A stretch of 64,000 nt of DNA from Macrolepiota albuminosa (GCA_027475525.1 JAMWFC010000080.1:186001-250000); one strand, 5' to 3'; counted from the stretch's first letter, positions 23,640 through 36,857 are shown. Numbers and translations: made by a program. The notes: generated by a model not told the origin, from the letters alone.

Positions 23640-25175
23640 TTCTTGATGCGCTCAGTCTAAGTAGAAGCCTATCAATATCTGGTTTAGGACTACCAAGTCT
23701 TGAATGCAATGACTGTGAAGAATTACTACCTCTTACCACTCATTTCAGAGCTTGTCAACAACTTCCAAGGTGCGTGCTATTTCACCAGGTTGGATATCTG
23801 CTGGGGCTACAACAATGTGTGCATCAAAGAAGGTGATGAGTAGAAGGCAGCATTCCAAACAGATCATAGACTCTTTGAGCCTCTGATAATGTTCTTTGGC
23901 CATACTAACAGCCCTGCCACCTTCCAGACCATGATGAACAACATTTTCCAAGACCTCATAGCAGAAGATGTTGTGTGTGTATATTTTGATGATATCCTCA
24001 TCTATACCAAGATTCTGGAGGAGCATCATCAAATTACATGCATTGTACTGGAACGTCTTCACCAACACCAGCTCTATCTTCAGCTAAAGAAGTGTGAATT
24101 TGAGCAGACTAAGGTCAAATATCTTGGACTGATCATTTTTTATGGAATGGCTGAAATAGACCCAGTCAAGGTGGCTGGTGTGGCAAAATAGCCAGAGCCT
24201 AAGAACAAGAAGGAGGTTCAGGCCTTTCTAGGCTTCACCAACTTCTACCAGAGGTTTTTTCAGGATTTTTCACACCATGTCCAGCCTCTCTTTGATCTCA
24301 CCACTAAGAACACTACTTGGCACTGGAATGTAGCGCAGCAGACAGCCTTTGATGCCTTCAAACAAGCTGTCACTTTGAAGCCTATCTTCCTATTCTCAGA
24401 TGATGACTCTCCCTTCCATGTTGAAGCTAATAGCTTAAATTTTGCTACTAGAGCTGTCCTCTTTCAACAGTCAAAGGAGGATGGTAAGTGGCATCCTGTG
24501 GCTTTCTACTCCAAGAGTCTCAATGCTGTAGAGTGAAATTATAAGATCCACAACAAGGAGATGCTAGCTATCATTTAGTCATTAGAGGAGTGGCAACATT
24601 TCCTTGAGGGTGCCAGGCATAAATTTGAGGTGTGGACTGATCACAAGAACTTAGAGTACTTTCAGACAGCCAAGAAACTTAACTGCTAACAGGCTCAATG
24701 GTCCTTGTATCTGGCCAACTTTGACTTTTCTCTACATCACAAACCTGGATGGTGCATGAGCAAGCCAGATGCACTTTCTAGGCAAGCAGACCATGGTTCA
24801 GGAGCTAGCAACAATGACAATATTGTACTCCTGAAGCCAGAACTGTTTGCTATCCATACTCTAGAGGGTGTGGTTGGCCAGAAAGAAGAAGTAAGCATTC
24901 TTAAAGACATCTGCCAAGGTAACCAGGAGAGTGAGTGCTCAAGAAGATCTGGTAGCCAAGGCTGCCCTGGCCTTGCATGCTCAAGAGAAAACTGGAGTAA
25001 AGTCTGTCTGCTCTAATGAGTGGTCTTTGGAGAATGGTCTCCTCACCTTCTAGGGGCATATTTATGTTTCCAACCTGCCAGACTTCTGGAGGCAGATTGT
25101 AGAGCAGCATTATGACTCTCGAGTTGCAGGACATCCTAACAGATGGAAGACACTGGAGCTTGTCAGGAGACTCCT
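23640..25175 (+). pseudogene. Broken Ty3/Gypsy pol: RT, RNase H, start of integrase
   Basis: Plus-strand remnant of a Ty3/Gypsy polyprotein. It opens at about KNYYLLPLISELV. The RT core has FFGHTNSPATFQ and the catalytic YFDDILIYT near 23980; then FLGFTNFYQRF, RNase H ([19 protein letters not shown]) and the linker KPDALSRQAD. The integrase zinc-binding region starts near 25020 and is cut off at about 25175 (HYDSRVAGHPNRWKT). In-frame stops occur near 23848, 24190, 24535, 24577 and 24687. No LTR of its own was found next to it. It is a decayed copy, probably of a different subfamily from the intact element at 49-55 kb. Confidence 0.8.
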
Positions 25176-25833
25176 CATTTCTTCCTTTTTTCACTTCTTA
25201 TTCCTTCACTTTCCTTTCATTCATTTCCTTATTTCCTTTATCATTTTCTCATTTTGCTGTTTCTTTTCTCTCAATACTATCTGTTAGTACTATTCTCAGC
25301 CTTTGAGGTGCTCTGGTTCTTTAGCTATCATTCATACAAGTGTGGGCCCTTTAGCATCACTTTCAGACTGCTTATATAAGCTGAAGTTTGCCTTTCTAAC
25401 TTCCAAAGTCCAGCTCGATACCTATTGAGGTGAAAGATACTGATTCTGATACTGAGCGGAGTTTGTCAGCAGAGCACGTGATAGATGCATGCATCCTCGT
25501 GCTTGCATACTTCGCGATGCTCATGAAGAACACGTTCAATTATGCTCAGTTATCTACACTTATCCCTCCATTTGCTGAAACCATGCATCTAGAACTGTTT
25601 ACTTCTGCTGTGAACACACAGCTTGCCAGGACAAGTTAGTGTGCTAGTTAATTTTAGTCAGAGCTTTGTGTTACACTGCATCATGGTGATTTATCTATAG
25701 AGCATCAAAATCTGAATAACTCTCTTCATATTATGACAGATGCAATGCATAGCTTTGCAGCATGTGGTAGGACTAGCACAATAACATTTGTATGTCTTAG
25801 TTTATTCAATACAATATTATTAATGTAGCGGAG

Positions 25834-28800
25834 ATGATGATGGAGACGTTAACTGTTATTCAGTGCTGTGTTGACTGTGACATTACTTTCTCTGCTCCAC
25901 ACCAAGGCTCAATGGGAAGTGACAATGAATTTGATGATATCTATGGACCAATTACAGCTGAACAACTCGATGAGTTACAAAGGTTGGAAGAAACTATAAA
26001 TTCCAGGTAATAAGCACTCATTCTCTGTGATAAACATTGATTAAGATAGTCTTCGGATTTCATCAAGCTCCAATGCCCCTTCACAGAAGACTTTGGCACA
26101 GAATAAACCTGAACAAGTAGACTTGAAGCATTCCCTTGCTGCCGTAAAACCTAGGTATGTCTAAGCCATATTTTTGAGTCTTGTACACTTTATCATGTCG
26201 TACTCAAGCTATTCATCACCACTACATGGAGCTTTTCAGTTTATTGCAATAACTTCTGAGAATTTTGTTCCATCATCTTCTGAAGTATCAGCAGTAAAAC
26301 GTCCTCGAGGTCGCCCAAAGCTCCCAAGAAGCTTTTCCAAATCGGATGTAGCTACTAGCGAAGTAGTCAAAACCAAGAAGCGAAAAATAGACACCACTAT
26401 AGAAGCACCAAGGAGGCTATTGCCAAAGCAATCTCAAGCAAATCAAAACTCAGTATGTATCATTTTTTTGACTATTTTATCTTGCCAACAAGAGCTTGAA
26501 TAGCATGTGCACAAAATACCGCATACCAGGCCTTCTCACAAAGAAAGGCTCACAAACAACGATATATCCTCTTCTTTTCAAAATCCACCATCATTGGTCT
26601 TCTTAAATAATAATTTGTTTGTTATAATCAATGATCTTACACTGAAAGAACATGATAATACCTCTAGTGACAGTACAGCAAATGATGAATTTCTACTCGA
26701 AAAAGAAATTGGAGAGGATGATGTGATGGATGAAGAAAATGAGGCTATGACATCATCATCTGGTGTTAATTTACGGCCTCTTCCAGCTTGGCTCCAAGAA
26801 ACTTTTGACCACTATGTTGAAGCTTCAAAGCCTGGCAATCGAATGAGTGGTCAATCTCCTCTTTATTATGAGCATAAGACTTTTTGGTTTCCAAAGCCAT
26901 CAACTTTCTTTGTACTACAAGATATTGATCACATTTCTCCATCAAAACTCTATGATGTGTGCTTTTTCCTATGAGATCCCGAGTGTCTTGTTTCTGGTGG
27001 AATGAAATGTCCCAACCATGGCTGTTATTCACATCTTCAGCGTCATAGTCATATTCCACGCCCATGCTGAGTTGTTGATCTTGGTAACACATTTTACATT
27101 ATTGGGTATCGCTATCGATGTGGAAAGTGCAAAAGCCCTAATTAGGTGACATTCCGAAGCTGGGATCCATGTATCCTTGCCGTCCTTCCTCAGCCTCTTG
27201 CTGCTGAATTTTCTGCACACCTGACATATCGAAGTGGGCTTTCAAGCTTAGCGCTCATGTTTATGTGAACTTGCTTTCAGCATGGAATAGGTGCAAAGCA
27301 GTTTTCAAATGCACTGCTTGTATAGCATCTACAGAACTATGATTGTTTACATCTCAGTTATTTGCAGACACTTGCTCCAGAATCAGGATCACTCCTTTTG
27401 GTCTCTGAGTACACAAGTTTCCCTCCTTCCCTTTCTTTGATGATACATCCTCTGTTGGTCTTATGGGCTTTGTACCAAGCTCACAATGGCTCCATAATGT
27501 TTATGATTCTGTAATCGAAAAGCATGAAGCTGAACTTGATCAGCATATAGCAATGCTTACTGGAAATATTTGTGCTATAGACCATAGCTTCAAAGTAAGA
27601 ATTAACTCACTCATAAAAAGTGTCTCACAAAGATTTTTTCGTAGCTCACAAAACACATTGCCAAAATAGATGGCCTACAAATCTTCAATGCATTACTTAC
27701 TGTGACCAATGAATTAGAAGAAATTTGTGCATGCAATCTTGTTGTGTCAAAGGCCCAATCTCAGTGTGAGCTCGCACCGTGCCAAATGAGCAGGTCACTT
27801 GATTTATATGGGCATGAGCAGCCAAAAATTTTCTATACAGACAATATGGCTGACAAAGAGTTTCTTGAGAGGTGTTTCCCATCACTTCAAGAAAGTGTCA
27901 TATCCATTGAAAAATATTCCCATCTCGAGCTACTTGTCATACGAAATAATTTCAATATCTCCATCAAAAAGTCGGTCACCACAATCAACGATGCAATGCA
28001 GACTATTCTTGATCAGCTACCTGCTGATAAGGATGGAGGATCACTTGTAATTGGCTTTGATGCAGAATGGAACGTTGAGACATCTGAACATGGACATATT
28101 ACTGGAAGGGGTCAAACTGCAATTTTACAGATTGCGCATCAGTCAGAAATATACATCTTACAGGCATGCTATTTAACCATATCACAACATTCTATAACTA
28201 ACTTTTCTTAAAAGATCGGTCATATGTTAGCTGGTCATCAGCTTCCTTTGCTGCTCAAACATGTCCTATCCAATCCAATGATTATCAAAGTAGGGCGATC
28301 AGTCACTAGCAATCTGAAATATCTGGAGCATACCTGTCTCTCTGATGTACCTTTTGTCAGAGGTGTGGATGTTGCAAAGTTAGTAAAAGACAGGCTTCTC
28401 ATCTTATCAGCACAAGAGAGCTTAGCTGATGTTTGTGCTGCAGTTCTTCATTGCTGCTTGAAAAAAAATGTTTCTGAACGTATCAGCAGTGCATGGGAGG
28501 TTGAGGACTTGACACAGGAGCAGATCCAATATGCTGCATTGGATGTGTATGCGTCATTGGCCATTTACAATATCTTGATGAGCATTTCAATACCTCAGCC
28601 TCTCTCAAATCAACCTCCCATTCCCGGAACACCAGTTGCTATTCAACAATAACAAGACTCGTGTACTTGCTGAAGACACCATCTCAGCTTATGCTACAGA
28701 CACCACTTTCTCTGGAATTCACATAACACCTTCACGGACTGTTATTGAAGTTTTCAAAGTCCATGTACCTGGTGCACTAATTTTGAATGGATCTCGTGGA

Positions 28801-31021
28801 CTGACAAACAAGCAATCACTCAAAAGCTATGGCAGCCCTCCATTCCATCTACTTTGCCTTCAAAACCATGTCTTCTATGCCAGTCAAAGCTTAGCTTCTC
28901 TCCCTCCACCAGCCTCTCAGATTTCCTCTCAAAAATCAGAAGCCACAAATTATGATCACATTGATTCTTCTGAAGAAATAGATTCAGACTTGATCCCAGA
29001 GTTGGTCACACCAGACATTAATGCAAGTAAGGGAACAGAATTGAGAACACTCCTTGCTAAAGTTTATGATTCAGATCTGGCCACTATACCCAATCACCCA
29101 GCCATACATGATTGTATTTCTGACCTCAAAAGTCAAGCAGAGGGAAGGAGAGTCATTGCAAGCATTATATTTGAACCTTGGTCAAGTATGCTTCGCAGTT
29201 GAGTCTATAAAGATTCTTTTCACATTTTCAATCAATTCTATATCTCAGCCAATCATGGTCTTCTTCACGAGTTTGCACTTGTGCTATGTGATGCTATCTT
29301 TCTTTGGGATAGCACTGATAAAGCTCGCATTGTAGCATGGGGATCAGCACAAAATCCACCATTGGCTTGGAACGACATTCTTTTTTATTGTCCTGAATAG
29401 CTTCAACGGAGATGTAAGCGCATTATTCCACCTGCTGAACAACTATTCCCTGTTGTCCGTGAAGTCTTTCTCACTTTTGGGCCACTTAAAGATGCAAATA
29501 CTGGACTTCCCCTTTTTAATTCTGCTGCTTGGGCAATGGCCAAAAACATACTTCTTCTTATTCAAAAAGGATACTTATCTGACCCTCCTGGAATTCCACT
29601 ATATTATCAAGTTGGAATAGATGCAAAGACGGGCCTACTATTGTACCGATGTATGCGAGAAAGGAATATGACAGAAGGTGGTGTCCATACTCATCTTTGC
29701 TCCTGTATGCCTACATCAGGAGTATCTGTTCAGCATGTTCAAACTTGTCTCAAGGACTTCATCATTCGGCATAATCTTCTTGTGATATTTTTTACATCTA
29801 TAATCTATTCCGAAGCTGACTGATACCTCATTTCTGCAGGTGGAAACCTACAATAGTACAGGCCATCGGTTTATTGGCCACTACAGCATCTGGCTTACCA
29901 ATAAACTTCAAGAAGCTATTTGTCTTGTTGAACACATGCTCGAAAACCCACCTCACATGTTGAATGGATGGATAAATGGAAATCTTTATAAACAGACTGA
30001 CGAAGTCACAGGCATTCTTCCTATCCCGAAGGAGGCTCGATTGAAGTTTGGAATGGGTCTCTACTTGTTAAGTCTTCATGATCATCAGCAACACCACTTC
30101 TTAGCTTCGAGACAGGAGACACAGAAGCCTGTGTTGCCAATCCACAATCAAGAGGAACGGAAGCTATTCCATCACTTTATGGCAAGCAATAGTGCATTTA
30201 CTGATCCTGTTTCTGGCCCACAATGGGAAGCTGCAGTCCAACTCTGGAATAATGTGGCAGAGACGAAAGAAGAAATATCTTACAAGGTAAGTTCTATTTA
30301 TTTTTCAACCATACTAACTCATCCTGTTGTTCTCTAATTGCCTAAACACCTGAAACTCTACTATAATGGTGATTGGAAGCGAGCTGTGAATGTGAAACAA
30401 ACAAAAGCTATAACCATAGAGACTAGAAATATCCTCAAAAAGATGCTTTATGATCCTCGCCGATCTTCACATGCGCCAAAAGCACTTGAAAGTATTCAAA
30501 CACTTCACATAGCGGAAAAGGGCTTCAAGGATGTGGAATTAGATGAAACATCCTCAATTGATGCATTAGAGAGGGAACCTCCTACGTTACAGGTCCATTT
30601 ACTCACCAATTTCACTGACTCATCACCTATCCATGCTCCCTCCTCTCCTGTGACATCTTCTTCTGCATCAATCAACGTGCAATCATTGCAAGAACATGTC
30701 CTCAGTCCCCTCTGCATGCACGGCATCTCTCTGCATTCAAGAACAGATCAGCATTCTGCAGAAAAGGACTCTGCATCAAGTACTCCACCTATGGGACAGG
30801 CAACCATCCTTGCAAGAAATCGTGCCCTGGCTGCAATGCCTGAACGACCTAACAAGAACAGAAAGCGACGAACATGCTAAAAATGCGCAGTGAAAGACTG
30901 CCCAGGTCAAAAACAGGTCAAACTATGTCAGAATGATTGCCAAGACTGCAGGAAATGAACTTGCCAAGGACGCAACTCAAAGTGCCCAAACAAAACATGC
31001 CAAATAGGATGGGATGACTAG
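25834..31021 (+). pseudogene. Decayed DUF6729-type / 3'-5' exonuclease domain protein
   Basis: Matches my recollection of a multi-copy basidiomycete family joining an N-terminal zinc-ribbon region (DUF6729-like) to a WRN/RNase D-type 3'-5' exonuclease. In order: an acidic start exon (25834, TAEQLDELQRLEE); an AT-hook exon (KRPRGRPKLPR, about 26300); the Cys region (WFPKP; KCPNHGCYSH; YRYRCGKCKS; 26780-27150); the exonuclease with FDAEW (28060, motif I Asp and Glu) and YAALDVYASL (28530, motif III Tyr and Asp), a DEDDy pattern; a long C-terminal part (GYLSDPPGIPLYY, EGGVHTHL, TYNSTGHRF, INGNLYKQTDEV); and a Cys-rich end (30870-31010). Stops at 26972, 27066, 27142, 27266 and 27318, another in 29390-29410, and a frameshift near 27430 break it. 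Several stops are CGA-to-TGA or CAG-to-TAG type. Introns near 25990, 26155, 28165 and 29780 look intact. Not functional as it stands. Confidence 0.7.
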
Positions 31022-31171
31022 AACAAGGGAGCGCTATTGTGAAAATCATTACATGAGGATAGAGACGAGCTGCTTGTGAGGGAGTTTATATGAACTTTAT
31101 TTGTCCTCTTTCCTTTTTTGTAATTTTTTCTTTTCCTTGTACGAGAGTTCACCCCAATCAGTATCGGGCCC

Positions 31172-31276
31172 AAAGTCCGGAGTTTTCCTGCTTTGTTTTC
31201 ACAGTTGTTTGGTTAGTCATGCCTTTCTGACTTTTAAAGTCCAGAGTTTTCCTGCCTTGTTTGCACAGTTGTTTGA
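31172..31276. repeat. Short imperfect tandem repeat (64-bp period)
   Basis: The block AAAGTCCGGAGTTTTCCTGC, running on to CACAGTTGTTTG, occurs at 31172 and again with a few changes at 31236. Confidence 0.6.
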
Positions 31277-32204
31277 AGCTCCAGAAGCGTTCAACCTGGC
31301 ATAGAGAATCCCTAGACTTGTTCTCTTTGGATCTCCCTCTGCCAGGTGAGTAGCTATCATGATATTGTCAGTATATATTCTAATACACTTTAGATCTCCT
31401 CTGCCAGCTGTATGACTAAGCCACAGCCTCTAGAGGTTGCCCTTACAAAACCCTCTAAACTCAGAAAAAGGGCCAATAAAGTCCATTCTAATCAAGTCCC
31501 AAGGCTTCACCAGCACTGGTAGCTAATGCAATTTCCCAGCAGGAAGTCCAAGGGGCAGCTTTGCCTTTTGACATGCTGTGCATAATGTATAGAACTTGGT
31601 AACCTCTGAGCCTATTTGTGGCCACCAATACCATCTCCAGATGTATTCCAACATTTGTATGGCACCAAAGTGTTCTACCAAAGCATATGTCTGGTCCAGT
31701 ATGCATATCACAATAATTTGCACCTTGAGAATGCAAGTTACTGCCACTTCTTGACAGTTTTCTGTCATTATTATACTATCAGGCCCTTGTCTGAATTGTA
31801 GATGGTTGTCAGAGTTGCTGAGCATCTTGGCAAATAGGGGGTTATGTTCATACTCTCTCACCACTTCTTTATGGAAGTTATTCTTTCCCAGGCTAGGTGG
31901 CTAAAACAAAGGCAATTTATCTTTTAGCATTTTAGCCAGGGTAAAGGGCTGGTTGAGGTGCTCAGACTTTCCAGGCAAGGCTAGTTCTCTATCCTTGTTC
32001 TTTCTTAGCAACTTGGCAGCTATGTCCTGCTCTTTATGCTGCTTTCTGAGGCAAGTACTTTGTCTTCATTCATTGTCACGCATTATGCATACTTTCAGGA
32101 CATGCTTTTTAAGCTCCTGATCTCTATATAATGTGACGATGCCTGGGAAATGATCTGATTAGTCAGTTCTGACTAAGGCTGACAAAGAATTGCCTTTTGC
32201 ATTT

Positions 32205-32525
32205 GTTTTTTGGTAGATGTGTGTATAAAATGCTTAAAGAATTCAGATAAAATCACTGAAAAATCAGAAGAAATTCAAGGTCTACTGATACACTGATTGT
32301 GAATTTTTTGAGGTTTATAAATGCTTTAAGAAATCTGAAAAATTCAAGAAAAATTCATTGCTCTGTTTTTCAGGAGATGTTAGTAGAAAATGCTCAAATA
32401 ATTCTAGGAAAATCACCAGAAAATCAGGAAAAATTCAAAGGCTACTAATATACTAATTTTTATTTTTTTCAAGATTTATAAATGCTGAATAAAATCCGAA
32501 AAAAATCAAGAAAAATTCAATTTAG
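32205..32525. repeat. Diverged 160-bp tandem repeat
   Basis: Two AT-rich copies, about 32205-32364 and 32365-32525, share the order AGATGT, AAAATGCT, AATCA..GAAAAATC, ATACACTGAT/ATATACTAAT and TTTATAAATGCT. Confidence 0.65.
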
Positions 32526-32648
32526 CTTACAATAATGCTTTGAGAGTTGAGGCTGGGAATAAGCACTGAGTTGTGAAATGCGGAGGCCTTAACCAAACAA
32601 AGTGAGGTTGAGGCCAGGAATAAGCACTAAGTTCTCTATGCATACTTA

Positions 32649-34254
32649 CAGTGGCTCAAAAAACTGTCCCAATGTTTCATACTTTTTGAAAGATGACATT
32701 GGCATGAAGGATGGGAAGTACATAAAATTCTGATTAAATCATGTAAAATACTATGGCATCGTAGCTACAGAATGAATTTAGGTTTATGTAATCAAGATCA
32801 AAACTAATGGAGCAATAGCCATTTTAAAATATTCACTCATTGGGACAGTTTTTTGAGCATCTCTAATTTTAATATCTAGTACTTTGTATGTCCTCCATTT
32901 GCCTTGATAACTGCTTGAATCCTTCTAGGCATGCTTTTTATTAGTCTTTGGCATACCTCTGGTGGTATTTCATCCCACTCCTTTGCAACCCTCTCCCATA
33001 ATTCATGCACACCATAAGGAGGTGTTTCATATTGCCTAAGTTGCTTTTTGAAGTACTCCCAGAGATGTTCAATAGGGTTGAGATCAGGGGATTGGGCTGG
33101 CCACCAAAGGACATTAAAGTTGTTGTCCTCAAACCACTTGTCAGCCCTCTTGGAGTTGTGTTTGGAGTCATTGTCCTGTTGAAACTAGTGGGCACCCTCC
33201 TCCATCTCCAACTTCTCAAAGTTCTCCTTTGCTCCATCATCTAAAATTTCACAGTACTGCTCTGCATTCATGATCCCCACCACCCTCTACAAGCTTCTCT
33301 ACCCCATTCCAACTCATACAGTCCCATACCATGAGATTATTCTCTCCTCCATGCTTCACAGTAGGTGTAGTTGTTCAGTCTGAAATGTCTTCTCCTTGTA
33401 GCTTCCACACATACTGCTTCCCATCTGACCCAACCTGTTAATCTTTGTCTCATCTGTCCACAACACCCTTTTCCAGTCCTCTATAGTCCAGTTCTGATGC
33501 TTCTGAGCCTATTTAAGCTGTAGTTGTCAATATTTAGCTTTGAGCATAGGAACTTTTCTCTTGGTAGCAGACCAATACCCCTCCTCCTTCAACACATTCC
33601 AGATAGTCTTGGAAGAGACAGGGTTGGAAATGATGTTGTTGATAAAATTATTGGCCTAGACAGCTGTATCAAGTCTCCCAGTTGAGATTTGTTGAACAAT
33701 AGCTTGTTTATTACATGGAGTAAGCTTAGCAGGATGGCCTCCAAGATGGTTTTTCTTGTCCATCTCCAACTCTCTACCAATCCTCCTAGTAGTAGACTTC
33801 CCTAGACCAGTTTGAGCCCCAATCTGACCAGAGAATACCCTTGAGCAAGAAGAGAAACAACAGTAGAGTGTTGTGCAGAAGGAATAGGTTTCATGATAGT
33901 AGTTGAAGGTCAAGATGTGGTTCAACCAGCTTGAACTACTCCCAAATATATCTAAACATGGTCACATGACTTTGTTTATATTTTCACATGCAACTTACTC
34001 TTTATTTCTGAGTAAAATAGGGATAAACCTGAAAAATTAGAGATGCTCAAACAACTGTCCCAATGAGTGAATATTTTAAAATGGCTATTCCTCCATCAGT
34101 TTTGATCTTGATTACATAAACCTACATTCATTCTGTAGCTACAATGCCATAGTATTTTACATGATTTAATCAGAATTTTATGTACTTCCCATTCTTCATG
34201 CCAATGTTATCTTTCAAAAAGTATGAAACATTGGGACAGTTTTTTGAGCCACTG
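32649..34254 (-). mobile_element. Tc1/mariner-type DNA transposon, 1606 bp, TA target
   Basis: Bounded by CAGTGGCTCA and its inverted copy TGAGCCACTG with TA on both sides (32647-32648 and 34255-34256), the Tc1/mariner signature. Terminal inverted repeats are 222 bp each (32649-32870 and 34033-34254). The transposase lies on the minus strand between them. It sits inside the older minus-strand Ty3/Gypsy element. Confidence 0.88.
32876..33894 (-). pseudogene. DD34E Tc1-like transposase, broken
   Basis: Start codon at 33894, stop at 32876, about 339 codons, the usual Tc1-like length. The N-terminus has a helix-turn-helix (IGAQTGLGKSTTRRIGREL) and GGHPAKLT. Catalytic residues are visible in LWTDETK (first Asp), FQQDNDSKH (second Asp) and SPDLNPIEHLWEYFK (Glu, 34 residues on). 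One frameshift near 33835 and several stops (for example near 33657, 33525, 33510 and 33188) inactivate it. Confidence 0.85.
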
Positions 34255-35756
34255 TAGAGCCCTAACCGAACGAAGTGAGGTTAGGGTAGAGGCTTAGTTG
34301 GGGGGGGGTTGGGGGCGAAGCCCCCAATGAGCTACAAAATTTGTGCTGAAGGCACAAATTGTAGCTCATATTGATGGAGTGGTAAGTTTTCTCCATCTGA
34401 GTCAATGTGGCAGTCTGCCTGCACATACTCATGAGGCTTATATGCCTCTCCAACTATGTTACTCTCAAAGTAGCAAAACAAGCAGTCTGCTACTTTATTG
34501 AGTTTGCTTTTAACGTAAGTGATATAGTTGATCCACTGCCAAGCACCTTGTAGTTGGTGATGATATGGATAGGATATCCCATCAGCTTATTCTCCCACTT
34601 GAGAAGAGCCTCAAGTATTGCTAGGGTCTCTAGCTTGTGCATAGCATAGTTTTGCTAAGCAGTTGTAAACTTCTTTAACATAAACCCTGCTGGGCAGCAT
34701 GTCTGCCAGCTGCTTTTCTGGCCATACATGACTCCAATGCCTGTTTTTGACATGTCACATATGAGCCAGATGTGCTTATTCCATCTGGAGTTGATTGGTC
34801 AAATGACCAGGGTCTTTGTACAAATCCTTTTGACCATCTCAAAACACTGCTGGTGCAGTGGCTGCTAATTGAATGGTGACCTGTTCTGTGTCATGGCTAT
34901 GAGTGGCCTTGTATAGGCAGTAACATCAGGCAGAAAGCTTAATATATAATTGACAAAGCCAACAAAGCATTGGATGTCATTGTAGTTTTGTGATGTGCAC
35001 CACTTCCATATGCAATTGAGCTTGTCTTGATCTAGGTGAATACCCTGCTTGTCAATGACATGTCCTAGGCAGCCTACACTTTGAGCATAGAGCTCACACT
35101 TCTTCCATTTTAAGTACAGCTTGTACTTGCATAGTCATCCAAACACAACTCTGAGGTGCTGTTCATGTTCCTCAATGAAATCAGAGTAGATGAATATGTC
35201 ATCTAAGTAGACATGCATAAAGCATCCTATCACGTCATAGAATATAGAGGTCATCAACCTTTAAAAGATAGCTGCATTACAGTCTCCAATTTGCATAATG
35301 TTGCTGATAAACATGCCCATGATTGATACAAACACAGTCTTGGATATGTCTTTGGTGCAGACCTCCTAGCAATTGCATGATAGAAGAAGTTAATCCTCCT
35401 GGCATCTTGTCTTATAGCTGCTGTTGGCCTTCAATAGCTGACATATTAGCTTTCTAGACCTTCTCCTCTAGCCCAGCAAGGTCATAACTCTGACCTCAAT
35501 CTTAAGTCTTTAGTTGTCCATGGCCCAATACTGATAGCTAAGCATCCTGGCTTTGCTGAGCCATTATGCACTTCATAGGCATTGCACTCTTTATTTATGA
35601 TGCTGTAAAAACAGAGTTACCTATTGTTATCCCTTGTTTGAAATTTGCATAGTGTGGCTGTGCACAAAGCTCAAGAAGCTGATAGAGTTTTGTCAACAAA
35701 CTCTATGTCTGACATCAGATGATAGACAATAGATCTTAGCTGAAAGATTCAAAAAA

Positions 35757-35993
35757 ATGTAATGGAAGTTACAAGTTGTGAGAGCTTAGTGTTCACACTT
35801 CACAGAATCAGACTAGTCTGGTCTATTGACTATGTAGTTAAAACAAGAAATAAGTTGCTTATTAAGCAGCAAAGTAACTAAATGTATATACAAAATGATG
35901 TAAATTATATTATATTATAATATAATTGCTAACTCTACCAACTACAAACCTATGTGGTGTCAGGCCACATAGCTTCACTACACTACACTATTG
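35757..35993 (-). mobile_element. LTR of the old Ty3/Gypsy element
   Basis: About 237 bp; its reverse complement aligns with 3415-3650. It lies upstream of the minus-strand pol remnants, so it is the 5' LTR. Ends are approximate. Confidence 0.65.
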
Positions 35994-36857
35994 GTGTACT
36001 TAGCCTGTGTGGAGTCCTATCAGCATGAAGAATAAAACTAAATTGTCTAGCAACCAACACTTGTTGGTTTGGTAGGAAGGCTTTAGAGGCCAGGCTGGTA
36101 AAGAATACATAGAAGCATTTCTTACCTGAGGGTAGAACCCCAACAAAGTCATGGAAAATAGCAACCAAAGTTTTAGTGAATATTGGCTAAGTGCATGAGC
36201 CCCACATAGTGTGCATAAAGGCATTTCCTCTGGCAAGCACACAAGCTGTTGGGAGACATGGCTCCTGAATTTATCATACAAAGTAAGTCTCTCACATTTC
36301 CCTGCTTGTAGAGTATGTGAATTGTCTACTAGCAATAGTGGTACCACCAAAAAAGAAGAAGTTTTTGTAAATAGCAAAAAGAATTGTCATTAGCTTATTA
36401 TTAATGATAATGGCAGTAATTTAAGAATTGAGATCTAAGTCATAATAAGCAACACCTGGATAGAGGCTAGTGGAGGTAAAGTTTAAGCAAAGTGAAATAA
36501 ATTTCAAATCCAATGCATTATAAACATGTCTCAGGACTAAGTTCACTATCTTATTAATAGGTGTTAAGTGAGAATTCTCATACATACTTTCCAGTCTATT
36601 TCCATAAGACATGGAGAAACTCAAGGTTACATCTTGATCACATAAACTACAAACATGGAAAATGATCTGAGCAGAACTGAACTGACCCCTTCGAAACTTT
36701 CTACAACAATGTTTTCTCTTTAAGTAGATGTGGATATAATTTGCTGAAAGGATCTGCTAACAATGATTCTTTGGTAGGCAAAAGCAATGTTATTCACTTC
36801 ACTAACATACTGTCAACCCAAACAGGGGGAAAAAAGTCTTCTTCACCGTTATCATCA
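35994..36857. other. Stretch without an identifiable gene
   Basis: AT-rich. A minus-strand frame of about 125 codons at 36000-36377 has a CxxCxxxH-like segment (LCTLCGAHALSQ) but matches nothing I can name; it may be transposon residue. Confidence 0.3.

Larger units (their letters stand above)
31420..35993 (-). mobile_element. Old minus-strand Ty3/Gypsy element, truncated, with nested Tc1-type insertion
   Basis: Read on the minus strand the order is LTR (35993-35757), RT and RNase H remnants (about 35600-34300), the Tc1/mariner-type insertion (34254-32649), then integrase remnants (about 32120-31430). RT shows a Y-x-D-D-type site (VYLDDIFIYSD, near 35190) and FVGFVNYI; the RNase H/linker ends in VADCLFCYFES and VHEYVQAD-like sequence just before the Tc1 insertion. 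The integrase has an H2C2-like zinc site (HFGAIQMLEYIWRWYWWPQI; LCTACQKAK) and the first catalytic Asp in DLIRMDFIGP. It is cut off soon after that, near 31420, so no second LTR is present. Many stops show it is long dead. Confidence 0.7.

Noticed and set aside
36000..36377. Copia-type integrase remnant
   Set aside because: A CxxCxxxH-like segment is present but the remaining motifs of a GAG-pre-integrase or integrase core are not.
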